A DNA stretch of 64,000 nucleotides from Aestuariicoccus sp032586235 (lineage in GTDB: Bacteria; Pseudomonadota; Alphaproteobacteria; Rhodobacterales; Rhodobacteraceae), in the NCBI RefSeq assembly GCF_032586235.1, contig NZ_JAWHTD010000003.1:124001-188000 (forward strand), in the 5' to 3' direction. Of this stretch, positions 35,075 through 43,945 are shown piece by piece (position 1 is the first letter of the stretch; each line of letters starts with the position of its first letter). Below the pieces are notes generated by a model. It was not told where the DNA came from. It worked only from the letters and a program-made list of their open reading frames with translations, and did no database searches. A program made the position numbers and the translations under genes.

Positions 35075-35990
35075 GATCCCCGGCCTGCGCCCCGGTCCCC
35101 GGGGCGGTCATCATCTTGCTGCCCGGCAGGCGCACGCGCAGACGCTTGATGCGGCGCGGATCGGCGTCGACCACTTCGAAATCGATCCCCTCGGGATGCG
35201 GCACGACCTCGCCCCGGGCGGGAACGTGGCCCGCCAGCATGAAGACGAGACCGCCAAGCGTGTCGATTTCCTCGGGGTCGATGTCGTCGTGGTCGGTCAG
35301 GCGGATGCCGATCTCGGCCTCGAACTCCTCAAGCGGGGTCTTGGACTGGGCAAGGTAGCAGCCGCTCTTTTCCTGCACCCAGAACTTGCCTTCCTCGGTG
35401 TCGTGCTCGTCCGCGATCTCGCCGATGACCTGTTCGATCAGGTCCTCGATGGTGACCAGACCGTCGGTGCCGCCGTATTCGTCGATCACCAGCGCCATAT
35501 GCCGCCGTTCGGTCTGCATCTTGGTCAGCAGAACGCCGATGGGCATCGACGCCGGCACATAGAGCAGCGGCCGCAGCATCTTTTTCAGATTGAACCGCGT
35601 GCCCGAGCCGTTGAACCCGTGCATCAGCGCGAAATCCTTCAGGTGCGCCATGCCCACCGGCGTATCGAGCGTGCCCGAATAGACCGGCAGGCGCGTGAGC
35701 CCGCTGTCGCGGAACACCTTGACCAGATCGTCGCGGGTGATCGTGTCGGGCACGGCGATGATATCGGCCTTCGGGATGGCCACGTCCTCGACCCGCATGC
35801 GGCGCAGGTTGATCATGCCGTGGGTGGGTTGCGGAACCTGTGCGACATGCGTGCGGCCGGTATGGCCAGTGTCATCTGCCGCGGGGCGGAAAAGCCCGGC
35901 CAGGCGGCCCAGCACGCCCGGCGAATTTGAGCTGTCTTCTGACTGACGCGCGCTCTGCGCTGCGTTAGACGAGCCGTCGTTGTCGCCCAT
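35058..35990 (-). CDS. CorC/HlyC-family protein with two CBS domains
   Basis: The start at 35990 (MGDNDGSSNAAQ) is favoured by GGGAA just upstream; an ATG 15 bases earlier is possible. The protein has about 310 residues: a CBS pair at about 70-190 (MRVEDVAIPKADIIAVPDTIT, LPVYSGTLDTPVGMAHLKD, MALVIDEYGGTDGLVTIEDLIEQVIGEI trimmed here) and a CorC_HlyC domain near the C-terminus (LAGHVPARGEVVPHPEG). No membrane DUF21 part is present, so it is the CorC short type linked to Mg/Co efflux and cell envelope. It is in the ybeY-corC-lnt operon. Confidence 0.9.
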   Translation of the reverse strand: MGDNDGSSNAAQSARQSEDSSNSPGVLGRLAGLFRPAADDTGHTGRTHVAQVPQPTHGMINLRRMRVEDVAIPKADIIAVPDTITRDDLVKVFRDSGLTRLPVYSGTLDTPVGMAHLKDFALMHGFNGSGTRFNLKKMLRPLLYVPASMPIGVLLTKMQTERRHMALVIDEYGGTDGLVTIEDLIEQVIGEIADEHDTEEGKFWVQEKSGCYLAQSKTPLEEFEAEIGIRLTDHDDIDPEEIDTLGGLVFMLAGHVPARGEVVPHPEGIDFEVVDADPRRIKRLRVRLPGSKMMTAPGTGAQAGDHARSS

Positions 35991-36014
35991 GTTCCCTTTT
36001 TTCATCCTGTACGG

Positions 36015-36539
36015 TTACGGGCCGTTCGGCCCCTCATTCATCCTATATGGGTCACCGATACCCAGCTTGCCAAGTATTACGACCTCGGTTGCCTCCATCA
36101 ACGTGGCATCCGCGTCACGAATATGGTCATAGCCCAAGAGATGTAACACCCCGTGAACGAGCAAATGGGTGACATGGGCGGCAAATGGCTTGCCCTGTTC
36201 GGCGGCCTCTCGCTGGCAGGTGTCATAGGCAATGGCGATGTCGCCGAGGGGGCCGGGATCCTCTGTATCGCCGTGCGGGGGCGGCTCGGGCCGCGCGCCG
36301 GGAATGTCGGGCGACAGATCCTCGTCGGGCCAGCTGAGCACGTTGGTGGGTTGCGGCTTGCCCCGGAAATCGGCGTTGAGCGTGGCGATCCGCGCGTCAT
36401 CGCAGCCCAGCACGGCGATTTCATACCCTTCGGGCGTCAGCCCCAGATGCGCCAGCGCCGCCACCGCCGCCCGCTCGGCCAGCGCGGGCAAATCGGCCGC
36501 CTCCCAGCGGTCGTCCTCGATGATCGTGTCGGTCAGCAT
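36015..36539 (-). CDS. ybeY: Endoribonuclease YbeY (16S rRNA maturation)
   Basis: A 174-residue metal-dependent RNase for 3' processing of 16S rRNA and ribosome quality control. The zinc-binding motif is HLLVHGVLHLLGYDH near 126-140, with LNADFRGKPQPTNVLSWP and GDIAIAYDTCQREAAEQ upstream. The gene is between the ybeZ-like gene (71 bases) and corC. Length is in the normal range. The stop is 24 bases before the corC start. Confidence 0.95.
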   Translation of the reverse strand: MLTDTIIEDDRWEAADLPALAERAAVAALAHLGLTPEGYEIAVLGCDDARIATLNADFRGKPQPTNVLSWPDEDLSPDIPGARPEPPPHGDTEDPGPLGDIAIAYDTCQREAAEQGKPFAAHVTHLLVHGVLHLLGYDHIRDADATLMEATEVVILGKLGIGDPYRMNEGPNGP

Positions 36540-36610
36540 CGCGCGGTCCCTTGCGTTCTGCGCGGCCTATAGAGCGGTGCGCGCGCGGAAGGCAAGCGGC
36601 GACGGGGAAT

Positions 36611-37585
36611 TCAGCCCGCCGCGTCCTTTTCATAGGCCTCGATGATCGCCGCGACCAGCGGATGGCGCACCACGTCGGAGGAGGTGAAATAGTTGAAGCC
36701 GATCTTGGGAATGCTGCCCAGCAGACGCTCGGCGTCATGCAGCCCCGAGGGCACGCCGCGCGGCAGGTCGATCTGCGTGCGGTCGCCGGTGATGACCATG
36801 CGGCTGCCCTCGCCCAAACGGGTCAGGAACATCTTCATCTGCATCGACGTGGCGTTCTGCGCCTCGTCCAGCACCACAAAGGCGTTCGACAGCGTGCGCC
36901 CGCGCATAAAGGCCAGCGGCGCGATCTCGACGGTTTTCTCCTCCATCATCCGCGCCAGCTGCTTGCCGGGCAGGAAATCGTTCAGCGCGTCGTAGAGCGG
37001 CTGCATGTAAGGGTCGACCTTTTCCTTCATGTCGCCCGGCAGATACCCCAGCTTCTCGCCCGCCTCGACCGCCGGACGGCTGAGGATGATTCGGTCCACC
37101 TGCCCGGTGATGAACATGTTCACCCCGACGGCGACGGCCAGATAGGTCTTGCCGGTGCCCGCCGGGCCGATCCCGAAGGCCAGTTCGTTCTGAAACAGCG
37201 ACCGGACATAGGCCTTCTGCGCCTCGGTGCGCGGCTCGACCAGCTTCTTGCGGGTCTTGATCTCGACCGGGCCGCCCGCGAACATCTCGAGCTGGCTGTC
37301 CACGCCTTCGTCTTCGGGGGCGAGGCGGAATTCACGGTCGATATCGCCGCGCCCGACGCTGCGGCCCTGTTCGAGCCGCTGGTAAAGCGCATTGAGCACC
37401 TCGGTCGCCTCGGCCTGCGCCTCGGGCGGGCCGTGAATGGCCAGCTGGTTGCCCCGCCGCAGGATCTGCACGCCCAGACGGGTCTCGATCTCGGTCAGGT
37501 TGCGGTCGTATTCACCGCACAGGTCAATAAGCAATCGGTTGTCGGGAAATTCGATAAGCGCTTCGGTCAGGGTGCCAGTTGTCAC
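36611..37585 (-). CDS. ybeZ: PhoH-like ATPase (YbeZ)
   Basis: A 324-residue PhoH-family ATPase. The start is the GTG at 37585, giving MTTGTLTEALIEFPDNRLL, with CCGGAGA before it; upstream codons are not conserved in the family. Motifs are FGIGPAGTGKTYLAVAVG (Walker A), FVVLDEAQNATSMQMKMFL (Walker B) and SRMVITGDRTQIDLP. It acts with YbeY in RNA processing. It heads the ybeZ-ybeY-corC-lnt operon; in many relatives miaB comes directly upstream, but here a lipoprotein and an OmpA gene lie between. Confidence 0.95.
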   Translation of the reverse strand: MTTGTLTEALIEFPDNRLLIDLCGEYDRNLTEIETRLGVQILRRGNQLAIHGPPEAQAEATEVLNALYQRLEQGRSVGRGDIDREFRLAPEDEGVDSQLEMFAGGPVEIKTRKKLVEPRTEAQKAYVRSLFQNELAFGIGPAGTGKTYLAVAVGVNMFITGQVDRIILSRPAVEAGEKLGYLPGDMKEKVDPYMQPLYDALNDFLPGKQLARMMEEKTVEIAPLAFMRGRTLSNAFVVLDEAQNATSMQMKMFLTRLGEGSRMVITGDRTQIDLPRGVPSGLHDAERLLGSIPKIGFNYFTSSDVVRHPLVAAIIEAYEKDAAG

Positions 37586-37659
37586 GCATGTCTCCGGATT
37601 CGCGGGTTTGAGGTAAGGGTGCCAAGCCGCCGGTCCCAAGGCAAGCGGGCCCGCGCGTA

Positions 37660-37697
37660 AAATGCAAAAGGGCCGCGCAGGTTTTTCTGCGCGGCCC
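37660..37697 (-). terminator. Rho-independent terminator after the lipoprotein gene
   Basis: An 11-base stem GGGCCGCGCAG / CTGCGCGGCCC with a six-base loop, followed on the minus strand by TTTTGCATTTT. It separates the OmpA/lipoprotein pair from the ybeZ operon. Confidence 0.88.
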
Positions 37698-37723
37698 CTA
37701 TTTTGGTCAGCTCTGCCAACGGA

Positions 37724-38038
37724 TCAGAGCGGGTCGCCGATGACAGAGGTCGAGCCCCCCTTGAAATCCCCGGTGACCATGGTCGGCGGGGCCGAGCCCG
37801 AGCAGACCGGCTTGCCGTATTTGTCGAGCCGGGCGGACAGATAGCCCTCGACACCGTCGTCGATGATCCAGTGGTCGCAGCCGTTCGGGTCGATCCAGAC
37901 GCCGGCCTTGAGCTGGCTAAGGTCCTTGCGGTCGATCAGGTTGCGGTCGACGCTCTTGTCGGGGCCGATGGGAACGTCGACGCAGGCCGATACCGAAGCC
38001 GCCGCCGCCAACGCCATAAGAGTGCGTGCAAGTTTCAT
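37724..38038 (-). CDS. Small lipoprotein sharing a Cys-containing domain with the next gene
   Basis: A 104-residue lipoprotein with signal MKLARTLMALAAAASVSAC and lipobox VSAC. Residues 46-79 (GVWIDPNGCDHWIIDDG to GKPVC) match 61-94 of the OmpA protein encoded just upstream; by eye 21 of 34 residues are identical, including two cysteines. I recognise no other domain. The gene follows the OmpA gene by 14 bases and is followed by a terminator, so the two form one unit. Confidence 0.82.
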   Translation of the reverse strand: MKLARTLMALAAAASVSACVDVPIGPDKSVDRNLIDRKDLSQLKAGVWIDPNGCDHWIIDDGVEGYLSARLDKYGKPVCSGSAPPTMVTGDFKGGSTSVIGDPL

Positions 38039-38052
38039 GGTCGTCTCCCAGG

Positions 38053-38673
38053 TCAGCGGATGCAGATGATTTCGACGCGGCGGTTCTTCGCCATGCCCTC
38101 GACGGTGCTGTTGGTCGCCGCCGGCATCCGCTCGCCATAACCGCGCACATCGGCGATGCGTGCCCCGGTCGCCCGCGCGACCTTGGCGACAGACGTGGCG
38201 CGATTAAAGCTCAGCCGCATGTTGTAGCTGTCCGAGGCGCGGCTGTCGGTATGTCCGGCGATGATGAAGGCCGTCGCAGTCGAGCTGCGAAAGAACTCTT
38301 CGAGCTTGGCGCGGCCAGCGGAGTGGATGCGGTAGCTGTCGGTGGCGAAATACTGGTCGGAATTCAGCACGCCGCAGGTGTTGCCCCGGCGGCAGACCGG
38401 GATGCCCTTACGGTCGACATGGGGGCTCATGTAGCCCTCGACGCCGTCATCCATCACCCAGTGTTCGCAGCCGTCGGGATCGACCCAGATGCCGGGAATA
38501 TAGCGTTCCCCCTTTACGGTGCGCGTGTTCTGCGTCGAGATGACGGGCGCGTTCGCCCCGTCGGTTCCGGCCGCCACGGGTGCGGTCAACGCAATCCCGC
38601 CGAGCGCCGCCAGCACCGCCAGCACCGCTGCGCCCAATACGGCGCGTAGGGCATGTGTCATGCGTTTCGCCAC
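38053..38673 (-). CDS. OmpA-family outer-membrane protein
   Basis: A 206-residue protein with an N-terminal hydrophobic signal (about 10-33). A domain at 61-94 (GIWVDPDGCEHWVMDDG to GIPVC) is shared with the adjacent lipoprotein. The C-terminal OmpA domain covers about 105-206: YFATDSYRIHSAGRAKLEEF, IIAGHTDSRASDSYNMRLSF, ADVRGYGERMPAATNST and MAKNRRVEIICI. It should bind peptidoglycan. It is co-transcribed with the lipoprotein gene, and the two products may contact each other. Confidence 0.86.
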   Translation of the reverse strand: MAKRMTHALRAVLGAAVLAVLAALGGIALTAPVAAGTDGANAPVISTQNTRTVKGERYIPGIWVDPDGCEHWVMDDGVEGYMSPHVDRKGIPVCRRGNTCGVLNSDQYFATDSYRIHSAGRAKLEEFFRSSTATAFIIAGHTDSRASDSYNMRLSFNRATSVAKVARATGARIADVRGYGERMPAATNSTVEGMAKNRRVEIICIR

Positions 38674-38832
38674 AGCCTCTGTCCCCCTTCAACTGTCTTT
38701 ATCTGACTTTATCCCTGCGCGCTCGCGCCGGATTCGCCACGGGCTGCGCAAAATTACTGTAATCAATACTTTAGCAAACATTCGCCTTCTGTGAAGCGAA
38801 AACCACCATATATTGTGTGATATCGGGAAACA

Positions 38833-38844
38833 GTGACTAGTCAC
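38833..38844. promoter_or_regulatory. 12-bp palindrome upstream of the OmpA/lipoprotein pair
   Basis: GTGACTAGTCAC is a perfect palindrome in the 253-base gap between miaB and the OmpA gene, about 160 bases before the OmpA start. It may be an operator; nothing identifies the regulator. Confidence 0.3.
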
Positions 38845-38926
38845 CGCCCGGAATTACCGTTCAATCCGTGGCGAATTGGGGGAATTTCAGCGGCTTGCCG
38901 CCATAGTTCCACCAAAATTCTCTGGG

Positions 38927-40246
38927 TCAGACCAGCACGCCCGACAGCGAATTCGGCCCGCTCTCGACGATTCTGACCCGGCGCAGATCGCCCGGCAGGA
39001 CATCGTCGGCGGCCACATGCACGGCATGCAGGTGATCGGATTTGCCGACCATCTGGCCCGGCAGACGGCCCGGCTTTTCGAAAAGAACGCCAACCTCGCG
39101 GCCCACCATCGCCTCTTGCGTGGCGCGCTGCTGGCGGGTCAGCAGCGCCTGAAGCCGCTGCAGCCGGTCGTCCTTGACGTCCTCGGCCACCTGGTCGCGC
39201 TCGGCGGCGGGGGTTCCCGGGCGGGTGGAATACTTGAAGCTGTAGGCCGTGCCGTAATGCACCGCCTCGATCAGATCGAGCGTGGCCTGGAAATCGGCCT
39301 CGGTCTCTTCGGGGAAGCCGACGATGAAATCGCCCGAGATCAGGATATCGGGCCGCGCGGCGCGCAGCCTTTCGATGATCGCCAGATAACTTTCGGCGGT
39401 GTGGCTGCGGTTCATGCGCTTGAGGATCCGGTCCGACCCGGCCTGCACCGGCAGATGCAGGTAGGGCATCAGCTTGGCACAGCTGCCATGCGCCTCGATC
39501 AGATCGTCGGTCATGTCGTTGGGATGGCTGGTGGTGAAGCGGATACGCTCGAGCCCGTCGATGTCACCCAGCGCCCAGATCAGCCGCGCGAGGCTCCAGT
39601 CGCCCCCCTCGCCCGCGCCGTGATACGCGTTGACGTTCTGTCCCAGCAGCGTGATCTCGCGCACTCCGCGCTCGACCAGATCGCGCGCCTCGTCGAGGAT
39701 CCGCGCCGCCGGGCGGCTGACCTCGGCGCCGCGGGTGTAGGGCACGACGCAGAAGGCGCAGAACTTGTCGCAACCCTCCTGCACGGTCAGAAAGGCGGTC
39801 GGGCCGCGCTTGGCCTTGGGGCGGCGTTTCAGGACCTCGAACTTATCCTCCTCGGGAAAGTCGGTGTCGAGCGCCTTGGCCCCACCGCGTGCCTTGGCCT
39901 CGAGCTCGGGCAGGCGGTGATAGGATTGCGGGCCGACCACCAGATCGACCATCGGCTGACGGCGCATGATCTCGGCCCCTTCGGCCTGCGCCACGCAGCC
40001 CGCGACGCCGATCTTGAGGTCGGGCTTTTCCGCCTTCAGCCCCTTGTAGCGGCCCAGCTCGGAATACACCTTTTCTGCGGCCTTCTCGCGGATGTGGCAG
40101 GTGTTGAGCAGGATCATGTCCGCATCGTCGGGCGATTGCGTCTGGACATAGCCCTGCCCGCCCAGCGCCTCGGCCATACGCTCGCTGTCGTAAACATTCA
40201 TCTGGCAACCATAGGTCTTGATGAAAAGCTTCTTGGGCGCGGTCAT
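38927..40246 (-). CDS. miaB: tRNA-2-methylthio-N6-dimethylallyladenosine synthase
   Basis: A 439-residue radical-SAM methylthiotransferase acting at A37 of tRNA. The start at 40246 is favoured by GGAG at the right distance. The first cluster cysteines are in KTYGCQMNVYDSERM, ILLNTCHIREKAAEK and VAGCVAQAEG; the radical-SAM motif is EGCDKFCAFCVVPYTRG. A TRAM RNA-binding domain is at the C-terminus. The gene is divergent from the glycosyltransferase-like gene. All catalytic cysteines are present. Confidence 0.96.
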   Translation of the reverse strand: MTAPKKLFIKTYGCQMNVYDSERMAEALGGQGYVQTQSPDDADMILLNTCHIREKAAEKVYSELGRYKGLKAEKPDLKIGVAGCVAQAEGAEIMRRQPMVDLVVGPQSYHRLPELEAKARGGAKALDTDFPEEDKFEVLKRRPKAKRGPTAFLTVQEGCDKFCAFCVVPYTRGAEVSRPAARILDEARDLVERGVREITLLGQNVNAYHGAGEGGDWSLARLIWALGDIDGLERIRFTTSHPNDMTDDLIEAHGSCAKLMPYLHLPVQAGSDRILKRMNRSHTAESYLAIIERLRAARPDILISGDFIVGFPEETEADFQATLDLIEAVHYGTAYSFKYSTRPGTPAAERDQVAEDVKDDRLQRLQALLTRQQRATQEAMVGREVGVLFEKPGRLPGQMVGKSDHLHAVHVAADDVLPGDLRRVRIVESGPNSLSGVLV

Positions 40247-40354
40247 GGCGGTCTCCATCGGGGTACAGGCCGCGCAGATAACGCAGAATCCCCCCACCTT
40301 GCAATGCGGGTCGTTTTGACGGAGTCTTTGCCAAAACGTGCCACAGAGGCGGCG

Positions 40355-41224
40355 ATGCGGTATTCCGACCTGAACGATTTTCTGGCCCGCGGCCGGGCGG
40401 CGCTGTCAAAAGGCCCCGTCGCTTTGATTTTTGCCGAGGACGATGTCGAGATCGACACGACCCTGCGGCACCATATGCAATGCGGTTTCGCCAGCATCGC
40501 GGTCTTCATGGACCCGATCTTTGCGCTTCCGCCCGACCTGCACGAGACGGTGCACCGGATCGATTACGACATGACCCGCGACGGTGCGCTGGAAACCGCG
40601 GTCAACGCGGTGATCGCGGCGGCGCCGGGTTTGTGGCTCTATTATTGCTACAACGCCGAATATCTCTTTTATCCCTTCGCCGAGACACGGACGGTGTCGG
40701 AGATGCTGGCCTTCCACACCGAAGAACGGCGTGACGCGATGCTGACCTATGTGATCGACCTTTACGCAGGCGATCTCGACCGGTTTCCGAACGCCGTGTC
40801 GCTGGACGACGCGCATCTCGACCGGTCGGGCTATTACGCGCTGGCCCGGCCCGACGCTACCAATCACAACCACCCCAAGGAGCGGCAGCTGGATTTCTAC
40901 GGCGGCCTGCGCTGGCGGTATGAGGAGCACGTTCCGCAGGAACGGCGCAAGATCGACCGCATTGCGCTCTTCCGGTCACGAGCGGGTCTGAAGCTAAGGG
41001 CCGATCACACCTTCGAAGACGAGGAATACAACACCTACGCTTGTCCCTGGCACAACAATCTGACCGCCGCGATCGTGTCGTTCCGGACGGCGAAGGCGCT
41101 CAAGCGCAACCCCGGATCGACCTTCGATATCCGCACCTTCCGCTGGCACAATTCGACGCCGTTCGAATGGCATTCGCGCCAGTTGCTCGATCTGGGGCTG
41201 ATGGAATCCGGGCAATGGTTCTGA
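40355..41224 (+). CDS. Putative glycosyltransferase (family 2-like)
   Basis: A 289-residue protein. The start at 40355 (MRYSDLNDFLARGRAAL) is preceded by a purine-rich GAGGCGG. The frame is open for 1.5 kb upstream, but that part is antisense to miaB. Residues 20-60 (AEDDVEIDTTLRHHMQCGF, ASIAVFMDP) resemble the opening of family-2/92-type glycosyltransferases that begin with an HH-x-GF stretch, and WLYYCYNAEYLFYP stands where a D-x-D/E segment is expected. No classical DxD is seen, so the call is tentative. Confidence 0.5.
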   Translation: MRYSDLNDFLARGRAALSKGPVALIFAEDDVEIDTTLRHHMQCGFASIAVFMDPIFALPPDLHETVHRIDYDMTRDGALETAVNAVIAAAPGLWLYYCYNAEYLFYPFAETRTVSEMLAFHTEERRDAMLTYVIDLYAGDLDRFPNAVSLDDAHLDRSGYYALARPDATNHNHPKERQLDFYGGLRWRYEEHVPQERRKIDRIALFRSRAGLKLRADHTFEDEEYNTYACPWHNNLTAAIVSFRTAKALKRNPGSTFDIRTFRWHNSTPFEWHSRQLLDLGLMESGQWF

Positions 41225-41232
41225 CGCCGACG

Positions 41233-41280
41233 CCGTTTTCTTGCAAAGAAAACGGACCGGAAATTTTGAAAATTTCCGGC
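41233..41280. repeat. Double palindromic intergenic element, copy 2
   Basis: CCGTTTTCTTGCAAAGAAAACGG, trimmed to two arms of 11 bases (CCGTTTTCTTG / CAAAGAAAACGG), is followed by CCGGAAATTTT / AAAATTTCCGG. It is a variant of the element at 19991-20040. Here it lies between convergent 3' ends, supporting a role as bidirectional terminator. Confidence 0.8.
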
Positions 41281-41333
41281 CACCGTGTGGATCGAACGCG
41301 GCTTTGACGATCCGGGCGTGCGCCTCGCGGGGC

Positions 41334-42125
41334 TCAGAGGTTCTCGTATTGCGGCATCCCGAGCACGTGGAAGCCACCGTCCACGCGGACGATTTCGCCG
41401 GTCGTGCAGGCCCCCGCGTCCGAACACAGCCAGGCCGCCGTGCCGCCCACCGCCTCGAGCGTCGCGTTCGAGCGCAGCGGCGCGTTCATGTCGGTGTGCT
41501 TGTAGGTCTTGCGCGCCCCGCCGATGGCCGCGCCCGCAAGCGTCTTCATCGGGCCGGGGCTGATCGCGTTCACGCGGATGCCCTCGGGCCCAAGATCGTT
41601 GGCCAGATAGCGCACCGCCGCCTCGAGCGCGGCCTTGGCCACACCCATCACGTTGTAATTCGGGGTCACGCGGGTCGAGCCCATATAGGTCAGCGTGATC
41701 AGCGTCCCGCCATTCTCCACCATCAGCGGATGCGCCCGCCGGGCCACGTCGATGAAGGAATAGGCCGAGATATCCAGCGAATTCTTGAAATTCTCGCGGC
41801 TGGTGTTCAGGATCCGCCCCTGCAGTTCCGACTTGTCGGAAAAGGCGATGGCGTGGACCACGAAGTCGATCGTCGGCCAGCGCGCCGCCAGCTGTTCGAA
41901 GGCCGCGTCCAGCGAGGCGTCGTCCGTCACATCCACATCGACCATGAAATCTGATCCGACCGAGGCCGCCAGCGGCTCCAGCCGCTTGCCGAAGGCCTCG
42001 CCCTGATAGGTGAAGGCCAGTTCGGCCCCGGCCTCGGCCAGCGCCTTGGCGATGCCCCAGGCGATGGATCGTTCATTGGCGACGCCCATGACCAATCCGC
42101 GTTTGCCCTGCATAGAATTCGTCAT
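41334..42125 (-). CDS. fabI: Enoyl-[acyl-carrier-protein] reductase (NADH)
   Basis: A 263-residue short-chain dehydrogenase-like enzyme of fatty acid elongation. GLVMGVANERSIAWGIAKAL binds NADH, and the active-site block YMGSTRVTPNYNVMGVAKAA carries the FabI-type Tyr-x6-Lys. It is the last step of each elongation cycle in the cytoplasm. The gene follows fabB by 25 bases on the same strand, suggesting an operon. Triclosan-type sensitivity is a family property and not judged here. Confidence 0.96.
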   Translation of the reverse strand: MTNSMQGKRGLVMGVANERSIAWGIAKALAEAGAELAFTYQGEAFGKRLEPLAASVGSDFMVDVDVTDDASLDAAFEQLAARWPTIDFVVHAIAFSDKSELQGRILNTSRENFKNSLDISAYSFIDVARRAHPLMVENGGTLITLTYMGSTRVTPNYNVMGVAKAALEAAVRYLANDLGPEGIRVNAISPGPMKTLAGAAIGGARKTYKHTDMNAPLRSNATLEAVGGTAAWLCSDAGACTTGEIVRVDGGFHVLGMPQYENL

Positions 42126-42150
42126 GGCCGTCGTTCCGTTTCCAAATTCT

Positions 42151-43380
42151 TCAATCGCGGTATTTCGACATCAGCATCGACCCGTTGGTCCCGCCGAAGC
42201 CAAAGGAATTGGTCATCACCGTATCGAGCCCGGCGTTCTCGACCGTCGTCGTGGCGATCTCTTCGGGCTTCAGCGCCGGGTCGAGCGTTTCGACGTTGAT
42301 CGAGGGCGCGATGAAATCGTGCTCGAGCATCAGCAGGCAATAGATCGCTTCCTGCGCGCCGGTGGCGCCCTGGCTGTGTCCGGTCATCGACTTGGTCGAG
42401 GACACGGGCGGCGTAGACCCCTCGCCGAAGACCCGCCGCACCGCCTCGATCTCGCCCACGTCGCCGACCGGGGTCGAGGTGCCATGCGCGTTGATGTAGC
42501 TGACCTTGCGGTCCTCGGGCAGCGTCTTGAGCGCGCCGCGCATCGCGCGTTCACCGCCCTCGCCCGAGGGCGCCACCATATCGGCGCCGTCCGAGGTCGC
42601 CGAGAAGCCGGTCACTTCGGCGTATATCTTGGCCCCGCGCGCCAGCGCGCGCTCAAGCGGCTCCAGCACCACGATACCGCCGCCGCCGCCGATCACGAAC
42701 CCGTCGCGGTCCGCGTCGAAAGCGCGCGACGCGCGGTCCGGCGTGTCGTTGTATTTCGACGACATCGCGCCCATCGCGTCAAAAAGACACGACAACGTCC
42801 AGTCAAGCTCCTCTCCGCCGCCGGCGAACATCACGTCCTGCAGGCCCAGCGCCACCTGCTGCGCCGCCATGCCGATGCAATGCAGCGAGGTCGAGCAGGC
42901 GCTGGTGATCGAGAAATTCATGCCCTTGATCTGATAGGCGGTGGCAAGATTCGCAGACACGGTCGAGGACATGCATTTGGGCACCGCGAAAGGCCCGATC
43001 CGCTTGGTCCCGCCGGTCTTCAGCACCGTCTGATGCGCCGCCAGCATGGCCGAGGTGGACGGCCCGCCCGACCCGGCGATGAGCCCGGTCATCGGGTCCA
43101 CCACCTCGCCCGGCTCGAGCCCGGCATCGGCGATGGCCTGACCCATGGCGATATGGGCATAGGCCGATCCCGGCCCCATGAAGCGCAGCGTCCGCTTGTC
43201 GATGTGATCCGCGACATCCAGCTTGATGTCGCCCGCGATCTGGCTGCGGAACCCGTGCTCTTTCATCGCCTCGTTGGCGGTGATCCCGGACGTTCCGGCC
43301 TTGAGCGCGGCCAGAACCTCCCCGGCATTGTTCCCGATGCTGGAAACGATCCCCAGCCCTGTGACGACGACACGGCGCAT
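42151..43380 (-). CDS. fabB: 3-oxoacyl-[acyl-carrier-protein] synthase I (FabB)
   Basis: A 409-residue condensing enzyme. The catalytic Cys162 lies in SITSACSTSLHCIG, and the two histidines are in YINAHGTSTPVGD and TGHSQGATGAQE. The start MRRVVVTGLGIVSSIG and the FabB-type KCMSSTVSANLAT separate it from FabF. FabB is needed for the anaerobic route to unsaturated fatty acids with FabA. The next gene downstream is fabI. Upstream, a cytochrome c gene stands between it and fabA. Confidence 0.95.
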   Translation of the reverse strand: MRRVVVTGLGIVSSIGNNAGEVLAALKAGTSGITANEAMKEHGFRSQIAGDIKLDVADHIDKRTLRFMGPGSAYAHIAMGQAIADAGLEPGEVVDPMTGLIAGSGGPSTSAMLAAHQTVLKTGGTKRIGPFAVPKCMSSTVSANLATAYQIKGMNFSITSACSTSLHCIGMAAQQVALGLQDVMFAGGGEELDWTLSCLFDAMGAMSSKYNDTPDRASRAFDADRDGFVIGGGGGIVVLEPLERALARGAKIYAEVTGFSATSDGADMVAPSGEGGERAMRGALKTLPEDRKVSYINAHGTSTPVGDVGEIEAVRRVFGEGSTPPVSSTKSMTGHSQGATGAQEAIYCLLMLEHDFIAPSINVETLDPALKPEEIATTTVENAGLDTVMTNSFGFGGTNGSMLMSKYRD

Positions 43381-43546
43381 GCAGCCTCCCTTGTTTGCTC
43401 TGGCCTTAGTAGGGCAAGGGGGCGGGGTGGTGCAAGGCGGCTATGGCCCGCGCCGCCCGGGACGCCGCCTCGCAATCCCGCCAAGGGGCCGCACCACGGT
43501 CAGGCGCGGCAAGGCGCACGGTCGTGGCCGGAAACCGCCCCGCTCG

Positions 43547-43945
43547 CTATTCCTGGATGGATTGCAGATAATAGACGAGCGACAGGATGCGCCCGCGCGC
43601 GACCATGTCGGCGGTCTCTCCGCGCTGGCTGGTGGCCGAGACCTGGAATCGCTCGCCCCAGACCGGCATCGCGCTGCCGTGCGCCCGGACCCCGTCGCGC
43701 CCGTCGACGGTCTTAAGGACCGCGTCCAGCGGAAAGGCGCCATCGTTCGCCTTTGACAGCTCCAACAGGCTGGGGGTGGAAATGTTCAGAAGCCCCGCAA
43801 GAGGCCCGTCCCCCCGCGCGCTCTCGCCGTGGCAGCCTGCGCAGGCGGCCATGTATTCCTGTTCGCCGACCACATCGGCGAAGGCCGGGCCGCTGGCCAG
43901 GATCAATGCCGCGATCAGATGCGCTCCGGTTTTCCGGTATGTCAT
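43547..43945 (-). CDS. Small periplasmic c-type cytochrome
   Basis: A 132-residue protein with signal peptide MTYRKTGAHLIAALILASGPAFA. The start at 43945 follows GGGAGGTCACATC. The haem site is Cys35-x2-Cys38-His39 (CAGCHG), and Met93 (GSAMPVWG) is the likely sixth ligand. It is a class I monohaem cytochrome that should pass electrons in the periplasm. The length is typical for cytochromes that serve as soluble electron carriers. It lies between fabA and fabB, an unusual place. Confidence 0.88.
   Translation of the reverse strand: MTYRKTGAHLIAALILASGPAFADVVGEQEYMAACAGCHGESARGDGPLAGLLNISTPSLLELSKANDGAFPLDAVLKTVDGRDGVRAHGSAMPVWGERFQVSATSQRGETADMVARGRILSLVYYLQSIQE

Noticed and set aside
38876..40354. 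Upstream extension of the glycosyltransferase-like frame
   Set aside because: It lies antisense to miaB; the real start is at 40355 with a ribosome site.
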